Translations under genes and position numbers: made by a program
Notes under the pieces: model-generated
Databases searched by the model: none
The model's input: the letters and a program-made list of their open reading frames with translations, nothing else
What the model was told of the DNA's origin: nothing
NCBI GenBank assembly: GCA_017437925.1
Contig: JAFRWQ010000257.1
Coordinates: 1-27,567, forward strand
Direction: 5' to 3'
From: Bacillota bacterium
Lineage (GTDB): Bacteria; Bacillota_A; Clostridia; Peptostreptococcales; Anaerovoracaceae
DNA: 27,567 bases
Part shown: positions 22,209-27,567 of the stretch, piece by piece
Position numbering within the stretch: position 1 is the stretch's first letter
Layout: each line of letters starts with the position of its first letter

Positions 22209-22886
22209 CTATCCCCGGCAGTGCCTCTGGTTGGGGTAATGCTCGTGTATGTACTCCTGGACCATCTTCTGGGAGTCATTGGTGTATTTCTTGAGCCACA
22301 GGTAGGCGGAGTCGCTGTCGCCCTCCTCGGTCGCCCTCAGCATCTCCTCGAAGACGTGGGCGTCGGCGCCCCTTTCCTCGCGGCAGGCGGCGTAGATGTT
22401 GCGCAGCAGGACCTGCTGGCCCTGTATGTTTATCATGCTCCTGTGGAGGCGGCGGTTGCCGCAGCTGCGGTAGTAGGTGCCGATGAACTCAAAGACGGCC
22501 TTGACCTCCTCTTCGGGGGTCTTCGCTTTCTTGTAGAGCTCGAGCCAGCCCGAAAGCTCTTCAACTATCGCGTCCCTGTTGCCGTAGTCTATGGCCAGCT
22601 GTATGGCCTTCTTATGCAGGGTGCCGGCCAGCTGGTTTATCTCCTCGACGTCGTGGTCGTCCAGGGCGATGATGGTGGCTCCCACGTTGTTTTCGTATTC
22701 TATGAGCTCCTCCTGGACCAGCCTGTTGACGGCCTCCCTTATGGGGGTGCTGCTGACGTTGAGCTCGTTCTTGATCTCGTTGACGTTGAGGCGGGACCCG
22801 AGAGGAAAGCGCAGGCCTATGATCTGCTCTCTGAGCACATTGTATACCTGGTCGACCAGAGATTCTCTCTTGATGGCTTCGGGCAT
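22209..22886 (-). CDS. GntR-family regulator, FadR/VanR (FCD) type
   Basis: This 225-aa protein has an N-terminal winged helix (SLVDQVYNVLREQIIGLRFPLGSRL with NVNEIKNELNVSSTPIREAVNRL, residues about 9-55), the classic GntR signature, and an all-helical C-terminal FCD-type effector domain (EEINQLAGTLHKKAIQ). FCD ligands are often small organic acids, and in the FCD group metal-binding His/Asp residues occur. It is the last gene of the C45-thrC-thrH-gntR operon, 9 bp after thrH, so it may respond to a product or substrate of that pathway. The ligand is unknown. Confidence 0.93.
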   Translation of the reverse strand: MPEAIKRESLVDQVYNVLREQIIGLRFPLGSRLNVNEIKNELNVSSTPIREAVNRLVQEELIEYENNVGATIIALDDHDVEEINQLAGTLHKKAIQLAIDYGNRDAIVEELSGWLELYKKAKTPEEEVKAVFEFIGTYYRSCGNRRLHRSMINIQGQQVLLRNIYAACREERGADAHVFEEMLRATEEGDSDSAYLWLKKYTNDSQKMVQEYIHEHYPNQRHCRG

Positions 22887-22895
22887 GGGTCTCTC

Positions 22896-23507
22896 CTACA
22901 GTGCCGCTTTTATGGCCTTGAGCAGATCGGCGAATTCGTCGTAGACCTGAAGGTCCGGGTTGTCGGCCTTGATCTTCTCGGTGGTCCTGAAGAGGAAGCC
23001 CGCTTTTCCCGCCCTTATCATGTCAAGGTCATTGTAACTGTCGCCCACCGCTATGGTCTCAAAGCCCATGGACTGAAGGGCTTTTACGGTGGTGAGCTTG
23101 GACCTTTCGCAGCGCATTCTGACTCCCGAGAGCATGCCCTGTTCGTCGGTGATGATGCGGTTGCAGTAGAGGGCCGGCCAGTCCAGTTTTTTCATGAAGG
23201 GCATGGCGAACTCGTAGAAGGTGTCGCTGAGCACCACCACCTGGGTGGTCCTTCTGAGCTCGTCCATGAAATCCTTGGCGCCGGGCAGCAGGTCTATGGT
23301 CTCTATGACGTCCTGGATGTCCTTAAGGGTCAGGCCGTGCTCCCTCAGTATGCCCATGCGCCACTTCATCAGCTTGTCGTAATCGGGCTCGTCCCTGGTG
23401 GTGCGGGTCAGCTGGGGTATGCCGCTGGCCTTCGCGAAGGCTATCCAGATCTCGGGGGTTATGACGCCCTCCATATCAAGGCAAACTATGTTGATATCGC
23501 TGCTCAT
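22896..23507 (-). CDS. thrH: ThrH, phosphoserine phosphatase / homoserine phosphotransferase (HAD family)
   Basis: The 203-aa protein closely resembles ThrH of Pseudomonas: CLDMEGVITPEIWIAFA with nucleophile Asp11 and acid/base Glu13 (the DxE variant of HAD motif I), TTRDEPDYDKLMKWR, VVLSDTFYEFAMPFM (motif II) and GDSYNDLDMI (motif III). ThrH can hydrolyse phosphoserine and can transfer its phosphate to homoserine, making the substrate of ThrC. It overlaps the thrC stop by four bases (ATGA), a direct translational coupling. With no thrB in view, ThrH may supply phosphohomoserine here. Confidence 0.93.
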   Translation of the reverse strand: MSSDINIVCLDMEGVITPEIWIAFAKASGIPQLTRTTRDEPDYDKLMKWRMGILREHGLTLKDIQDVIETIDLLPGAKDFMDELRRTTQVVVLSDTFYEFAMPFMKKLDWPALYCNRIITDEQGMLSGVRMRCERSKLTTVKALQSMGFETIAVGDSYNDLDMIRAGKAGFLFRTTEKIKADNPDLQVYDEFADLLKAIKAAL

Positions 23508-24967
23508 TTGTTCTCACCCAGTGCTTTCAGCACGTAATCCTTCATTTTATCTTTGTCTATGACGTCGCTGTGCAGGACCTTGGCGTCCTTAAGGGAGCTG
23601 AGGTTTTCGGGGACGGGGACTCCGGTCAGCTCGCGCAGCCTTTCCATCTGCTCGAACTCACCCTCCGAAGGTTCCTCGCCCAGGGCCTTGAGGCAGGCCG
23701 CGGGGAACTTGTAGGGAGAGGCGGTGGAGAGTATCACCACGGGACGTCCTGCGGCTTCCTCCATGAAGCTCTCGGAAACGTTCCAAGCAACAGCGCTGTG
23801 GGGATCCATCAGGTAGCCGTAGTCTTTGAATACCTTTCCTATGGAGGTTTCGCCCTCCTCGTCGCTTGCGCAGCCGCAGGCGAAGCTTTCCTTTATCTTT
23901 CCGAGGAGCTCCTCGTCCGCCCTGAAGAAGCCCTCGGAAGAGAGGCTCTTCATGAAGCCGGAGACCTTTTCTTCGTCCCTGGTCGCCAGCCAGAGCAGCC
24001 TTTCAAGGTTGCTTGAGACCAGTATGTCCATGGAGGGCGACTCGGTCTTGTAGAATTCCCTCCTCCTGTCATAAAAGCCGGTGCTTAAGAAGTCGGTGAG
24101 GACCCGGTTCTTGTTTGACGCGCAGATGAGCTTCGCCACGGGAAGGCCCATGAGCTTCGCGTAGTAGCCCGCCAGTATGTCTCCGAAGTTTCCGGTGGGG
24201 ACCACGAAGAAGACCTCGTCGCCCAAAGCGATCGCGCCTTCCTTAAGGAGGTCGGAATAGGCCTTGAAGTAGTACATTACCTGGGGGGCCAGCCTTCCTA
24301 TGTTGATGGAGTTGGCGCTGCTTAAGGTCTTGCCGCCCAGCTCTTCTTCTGTGACCCCGGTGAATATCTTCTTTACCCCGGTCTGGGCGTCGTCGAAATT
24401 GCCCCTTACGGCGCAGACCTTGACGTTGGCGCCCTTCTGGGTGGTCATCTGGAGCTCCTGGACCTTGCTGGTGCCTTTATAGGGGAAGAAGACCACTATG
24501 CGGGTGCCGGGAACGTCGTGAAAGCCTTCGAGGGCGGCCTTGCCGGTGTCTCCCGAGGTCGCGGTAAGTATGACCGCTTCGCCCTTCGCGCCTTCTGCGG
24601 CCCTTCCCGCGGTTATGAGCCTTGGAAGAACGCTCAATGCCACGTCCTTAAAGGCGCAGGTGGGGCCCCTGAAGAGCTCCAGCACGTACCTGTCCCCGAC
24701 CTTAACCAGGGGGGTCAGGTCTTCGGTCTCGAACTTGCCCCTGTAGCTCTCCTTTACCAGGCCTTCCATGTCGTCAAAGCCGGGCAGCAGGGCTGAAAGT
24801 ATGCGGGCCGACATCTCAACGGCGCTTAAGTCCATCAGTTCCTTCCAGTCGAAGGGTATTTCGGAGGGGTCGGCCACGTAAAGGCCTCCGCCCGGGGCTA
24901 TGCCCTCCAGGACGGCTCTTACGGGGCTTGCGGTAATGTTTTTGTCTCTTGTGCTTTGGTATTCCAT
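23504..24967 (-). CDS. thrC: Threonine synthase
   Basis: This 487-aa PLP enzyme converts O-phosphohomoserine and water to threonine and phosphate. It starts MEYQSTRDKNITASPVRAVL, has the PLP lysine in PTCAFKDVALSVLP (Lys107), the phosphate-binding TATSGDTGKAALEGF and the block VPTGNFGDILAGYYAKLMGLP, all typical of the longer bacterial ThrC. It is encoded 29 bp downstream of the C45 hydrolase gene and overlaps thrH, so an operon for threonine production from phosphohomoserine is likely. AAGAGAAGACCC before the ATG is a mediocre ribosome binding site. Confidence 0.96.
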   Translation of the reverse strand: MEYQSTRDKNITASPVRAVLEGIAPGGGLYVADPSEIPFDWKELMDLSAVEMSARILSALLPGFDDMEGLVKESYRGKFETEDLTPLVKVGDRYVLELFRGPTCAFKDVALSVLPRLITAGRAAEGAKGEAVILTATSGDTGKAALEGFHDVPGTRIVVFFPYKGTSKVQELQMTTQKGANVKVCAVRGNFDDAQTGVKKIFTGVTEEELGGKTLSSANSINIGRLAPQVMYYFKAYSDLLKEGAIALGDEVFFVVPTGNFGDILAGYYAKLMGLPVAKLICASNKNRVLTDFLSTGFYDRRREFYKTESPSMDILVSSNLERLLWLATRDEEKVSGFMKSLSSEGFFRADEELLGKIKESFACGCASDEEGETSIGKVFKDYGYLMDPHSAVAWNVSESFMEEAAGRPVVILSTASPYKFPAACLKALGEEPSEGEFEQMERLRELTGVPVPENLSSLKDAKVLHSDVIDKDKMKDYVLKALGENK

Positions 24968-24996
24968 GGGTCTTCTCTTTTCTTAAAAGCGGTTTT

Positions 24997-26088
24997 TTAT
25001 TCGGTGATCGGCAGTACCTCGAATTCGCCCTCGCAGGGATTGCCCGCCACGAAGCGCACTATGCCGTTGGTCAGGTCGGCCACGAAGGCGTAGTTGGTGG
25101 CTCCGGCGACCTTCCTCTGCTCTTCGGGAAGAGCCGGATCGGGGTGCACGCAGATGGAGGTGGGGTAGCCGGCGTGGTCTTTGCAGAAGCCCTCTATATC
25201 GGCCTGGGTCAGGTCCTTTTTGGAGTGCATCAGCTGATACATGCGCTCCTGTCTCATGTAGGTGGAGCCGCTCATCCTGTGCTCATGGTTCAGCACCATG
25301 CGGGGCCCGTAGAAGTGGTTGGTGTGGACTATGATGCCTTCGCGGTCGGGCAGTATCACGTCGCAGCCGCTGGGATCAAGCTCAAGGCTCAGGGACAAGC
25401 CGTCCCTGTGGGTGATGATGAGGTTCGCCGGCATGGCGACCGGGACAGCTGCTGCTTCGATGAAGGCCGCGTTCAGTGTTGCGCATTCCAGCACCCTGCG
25501 CATCCTGATGTGCAGGGGGACGCCTATTTTATACTCGTTCGAGACCAGGGCGTTGAGGGTAAGGGAGATGCCCGCAGAGTTTACGCCTTTTCCTCCGACT
25601 ATTCCGCCCTCAAGGAAGAGGAGCATGGCGGGGATATCGCCTTCGGCGGGGACTCTCGCTATAATGGCGGCGTCCCTTTGGGCTATGGTGTAGTCCCAGG
25701 TCTGGCCCGCCAGAGTGATCCCGTCCTTGGTCGCGGGGGCCAGGGCGCTGAAGGCGGTGCAGCCTCTCTCTCCCAGGACTTCACCTTCGACAAGGCCCGA
25801 GTAGAGTATCTCGGTGCGGAGGTTAAGGGCCAGGATCTCCTCGAATTTGAGGCCGGCCCCGTCGGCTATCCCCCTCATCTCGTCAAGATACTTTGCGTAC
25901 TTGCCGGTGAAGACGGGAAGGAAGCTCTTGGCCAGCTCCTGGGCCTCCTCCCAGCCCAGCTTCTTGTTCTTTAGAAAGTTGGCTTTGTAGTTCTTTACGC
26001 TGCACATGACCTGGGCTTTGCACAGGCTACCGTGGGCATAGCCCTTCTCATAGGGGCTGCCGCTCAGGGTTATCTGCGGAAATTTCAT
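24997..26088 (-). CDS. C45-family N-terminal nucleophile hydrolase (penicillin acyltransferase-like)
   Basis: This 363-aa protein is of the C45 group (isopenicillin-N acyltransferase related), which self-cleaves to expose a catalytic cysteine. It begins with the family pattern LSGSPYEKGYAHGSLCKAQV, shows MRGIADGAGLKFEEILALN and the predicted autocleavage and nucleophile site GERGC-TAF with Cys110, then QTWDY and GIVGGKGVNSAGI. Members cleave amide bonds in N-acyl amino acids, bile conjugates or peptides; no signal peptide is seen. GGAGG lies 5 nt before ATG 26088. First gene of an operon with thrC, thrH and gntR, and divergent from the next genes. Substrate unknown. Confidence 0.9.
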   Translation of the reverse strand: MKFPQITLSGSPYEKGYAHGSLCKAQVMCSVKNYKANFLKNKKLGWEEAQELAKSFLPVFTGKYAKYLDEMRGIADGAGLKFEEILALNLRTEILYSGLVEGEVLGERGCTAFSALAPATKDGITLAGQTWDYTIAQRDAAIIARVPAEGDIPAMLLFLEGGIVGGKGVNSAGISLTLNALVSNEYKIGVPLHIRMRRVLECATLNAAFIEAAAVPVAMPANLIITHRDGLSLSLELDPSGCDVILPDREGIIVHTNHFYGPRMVLNHEHRMSGSTYMRQERMYQLMHSKKDLTQADIEGFCKDHAGYPTSICVHPDPALPEEQRKVAGATNYAFVADLTNGIVRFVAGNPCEGEFEVLPITE

Positions 26089-26145
26089 GGGATCCTCCGT
26101 TCATGTTTAAAACAAAGCGTTAAGTTTCAGGTCCTTTTCTCCTCG

Positions 26146-26186
26146 ATTTTACACTATCGCGGTTCAAAAATCACCATTTTTGAGCC
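26146..26186 (-). promoter_or_regulatory. Inverted repeat and promoter between divergent genes
   Basis: GGTTCAAAAAT (26161-26171) and ATTTTTGAGCC (26176-26186) form an 11-bp inverted repeat with one mismatch that would be a G-U pair in RNA, loop CACC. On the minus strand TAAAAT (26151-26146) lies 17 bp from GTGATT within the repeat, so the element may be an operator over the C45-thrC promoter. On the plus side TTGAGC lies at its edge. No T-tract supports a terminator. Confidence 0.5.
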
Positions 26187-26260
26187 TGCCCGCTTATGTA
26201 AATAAACCATGAAATAATCGACAAAGTATGATAAAATCATTATTTGGAAAGGAGTGCGCC

Positions 26261-26716
26261 GTGAAAGAACTGCAGCCCAGGGAAAGATTCATGCTTTCGG
26301 TATTCGTGGTCGCCTATGTGGGCCTTTTTACCGCTGTTTTCTTCTGGGAGATGGTGGCGGCTTCATGGGCCTGCGGGACCTTCGGCCTCAGCTTCAGGCC
26401 GGTTCTTGCCTGCCTCACCGTGGTGTCCATAATCATTTATGTGCTCAGGACCAATGTCATGACTCCCATGGACGGTTTTACCGCGGCGGCTGTTGTAGCG
26501 GCCTCGGTCTCCACCTTTTACATGGGCGGAGGGACGGGGGAGTGGCTCCTTTCAACGAGATTTTTGGCCGATCTGGGAGCGGCGAGCATAGTGCTGCTGG
26601 CCGTCATGTTCACGATCTTCCTGTACAGTTCAAGAAGGCTCAAAGAACTCAGGGACGAAGACTTTTCTGAGGGCGGGCCGGAAGACGGGGAAGATCAAAA
26701 CGGAAAACAGGAGTAA
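26261..26716 (+). CDS. Small four-helix membrane protein of unknown function
   Basis: The protein of 151 aa has four hydrophobic segments (starting FMLSVFVVAYVGLFTAVFF, then PVLACLTVVSIIIYVL, FTAAAVVAASVSTFYMGG, LGAASIVLLAVMFTIFLY) and a charged acidic tail, EDFSEGGPEDGEDQNGKQE. I chose GTG 26261 with AAAGGAG 6 nt before it; an ATG 33 bases earlier has no such site. The next gene follows after only 3 bp, so both should be one unit. I do not recognise a family. Confidence 0.75.
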   Translation: MKELQPRERFMLSVFVVAYVGLFTAVFFWEMVAASWACGTFGLSFRPVLACLTVVSIIIYVLRTNVMTPMDGFTAAAVVAASVSTFYMGGGTGEWLLSTRFLADLGAASIVLLAVMFTIFLYSSRRLKELRDEDFSEGGPEDGEDQNGKQE

Positions 26717-26719
26717 AAA

Positions 26720-27367
26720 ATGAGACCCAACGCATCGGGCGCCGCCGGCGTGAGGATAGACCTGGGGACCCTGTTCGCGATAATAGGAGTCATAGTCGTC
26801 ATCATCGCCGCCTGGCTGCTCATAAAAAAGATACGTTCCATCCCCGGCGACGTCAGCAAGAAGGTGAGAGGCCTCTTCGGCAAGAGGAGCGCCATCGAGA
26901 CCCTGCAAAAACAGGTGCTGCAGCTGCAGGAGGAAAACGACAGGCTGACCCTGAGCAATCTTCAGGCCCAACAGGAGCTTGAAAAGCTCAGGAGGGCCAA
27001 ATTCGAGACCGATCAGGCCCTTGAGACCGCAAGGTCCCGCCTCGAGACCCTTGAGAGCGACATGGGCGAGATCAACGAGGAGAACAGCAGGCTCATAGAG
27101 TACTGCAAGGATCTGAGGCACCGCATAGACATAGGCGAAAGGCAGGCCAGAAGGGAGAGCCTCGAGACCGCCTTCGGCCTCATGAGGCTGGGGGTCGACA
27201 AGAGCATCTCGGCCTTGCAGAACGGCCTTACCGGAGGCTGGGACCGCATCCAGACCGAGGTGGTAAAGCTCAACGCCCTGGTTGCCGAAGAGATGCGCAA
27301 GCTTCCTTCTCCCAAATCAAGCACAAAAGAAAGGGAAGACTTCGACCCCTACAAAGACGAGTGGTAA
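26720..27367 (+). CDS. Membrane-anchored coiled-coil protein
   Basis: This 215-aa protein has one N-terminal membrane helix (residues about 15-35, LGTLFAIIGVIVVIIAAWLL) and then a long heptad-type coiled coil (ETLQKQVLQLQEENDRLT, with later ENSRLIEYCKD, RRAKFETDQALETARSRL) out to about residue 145, ending in a charged tail EREDFDPYKDEW. It looks like a membrane-tethered scaffold rather than an enzyme. It is 3 bp after the preceding membrane-protein gene, and both precede glnA. CAGGAG lies just upstream of the ATG. Confidence 0.8.
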   Translation: MRPNASGAAGVRIDLGTLFAIIGVIVVIIAAWLLIKKIRSIPGDVSKKVRGLFGKRSAIETLQKQVLQLQEENDRLTLSNLQAQQELEKLRRAKFETDQALETARSRLETLESDMGEINEENSRLIEYCKDLRHRIDIGERQARRESLETAFGLMRLGVDKSISALQNGLTGGWDRIQTEVVKLNALVAEEMRKLPSPKSSTKEREDFDPYKDEW

Positions 27368-27384
27368 GGCGAAGCGCCTTTTAT
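27366..27384 (+). terminator. Weak intrinsic terminator-like hairpin
   Basis: AAGGCG, loop AAG, CGCCTT, then TTTATC. The stem is six base pairs and the T-run short, so it may be a partial terminator between the coiled-coil gene and glnA. Confidence 0.4.
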
Positions 27385-27427
27385 CATTTACTCACCCCAT
27401 ACTCATATACCTTCAGGAGGATAATTC

Positions 27428-27567
27428 ATGTTCAAAACGTCAAAGAAGTAAAGGAATTCATTGAGGAAAAAGGCATCGAGATGATCGATTTCAAGATGGT
27501 CGACATCAACGGGTCCTTCCGCCACGTCACCATTCCCGCCTCGTATTTCGATGAGGAGATGATGAGC
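27428..27567 (+). CDS. glnA: Glutamine synthetase, N-terminal start with an apparent one-base frameshift
   Basis: A strong AGGAGG (27415-27420), 7 nt before ATG 27428, heads what would be glnA. Read from that ATG the frame stops after MFKTSKK. One extra A in the run AAAA (27434-27437) would instead give MFKNVKEVKEFIEEKGIEMI then DFKMVDINGSFRHVTIPAS, a good glutamine synthetase N-terminus. In the file that downstream frame is open to the window edge, covering 46 codons. The enzyme makes glutamine from glutamate, ammonia and ATP. The lesion is probably an indel in a homopolymer, from sequencing or real mutation. The gene continues past the window. Confidence 0.75.

Noticed and set aside
1..27567. 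CRISPR arrays, tRNA and rRNA genes, transposases or integrases
   Set aside because: No regularly spaced repeats, no tRNA-like T-loop/acceptor pattern and no mobile-element enzymes were seen on either strand by eye; short tRNA remnants at the direct repeats were looked for and not found.

Overview
The window is a gene-dense, GC-rich stretch (roughly 55-60% by eye) from an anaerobic bacterium that lives on amino acids and peptides. Evidence: a glycine-riboswitch-controlled glycine cleavage operon with split GcvPA/GcvPB, a D-glutamate cyclase-like pair, an asparaginase, three M20 amidohydrolases, two PLP aminotransferases, a C45 acyltransferase-like hydrolase and a ThrC/ThrH module. Heavy use of AUA and AGG codons and this gene content would fit Synergistota or a high-GC clostridial lineage. 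That is inference; there is no rRNA to settle it. No tRNA, rRNA, CRISPR or transposase gene was found.

Layout. (1) 1-3627, minus: promoter, tandem glycine riboswitch, intrinsic terminator, then gcvT, gcvH, gcvPA, gcvPB (cut by the window edge); gcvPA carries an in-frame TAG. (2) 3752-4468, plus: mntP with its own promoter and terminator. (3) 4481-7460, minus: a three-gene operon of a DUF4392 D-glutamate cyclase-like protein, a DUF1445 protein and a UPF0597/cysteine desulfidase-like protein that lacks the family's N-terminal cysteine. (4) 7551-9098: a lower-GC DUF4143 AAA ATPase gene bracketed by a 21-bp near-perfect direct repeat. (5) 9174-11911, plus: a FliB-like Cys-rich protein, an unrecognised protein and an asparaginase, tightly coupled. 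(6) 12006-12811: AT-rich regulatory DNA with palindromes, a TetR regulator and a terminator. (7) 12852-19672, plus: a class V aminotransferase, then M20 amidohydrolase, an M20-aminotransferase fusion of 850 aa, and another M20 amidohydrolase, apparently a route for removing acyl groups from amino acids or small peptides and then transaminating them. (8) 19735-21699, plus: an uncharacterised membrane cluster made of an MFS-like protein, three related mini-proteins (signal peptide plus one membrane helix) and a 102-aa membrane protein. (9) 21830-22168: a small coiled-coil protein and a bidirectional terminator. (10) 22209-26088, minus: C45 hydrolase, thrC, thrH and a GntR/FCD regulator. (11) 26161-27567, plus: two membrane/coiled-coil proteins and the start of glutamine synthetase, whose reading frame is broken by an apparent one-base deletion.

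Functionally most of the window makes, frees, deaminates or degrades amino acids, with glycine sensing at one end and glutamine synthesis at the other. The best candidates for undescribed biology are the membrane mini-protein cluster (19735-21699), the M20-aminotransferase fusion, and the D-glutamate cyclase operon with its altered UPF0597 partner. Two gene lesions (TAG in gcvPA, frameshift in glnA) may be real or may be assembly errors.
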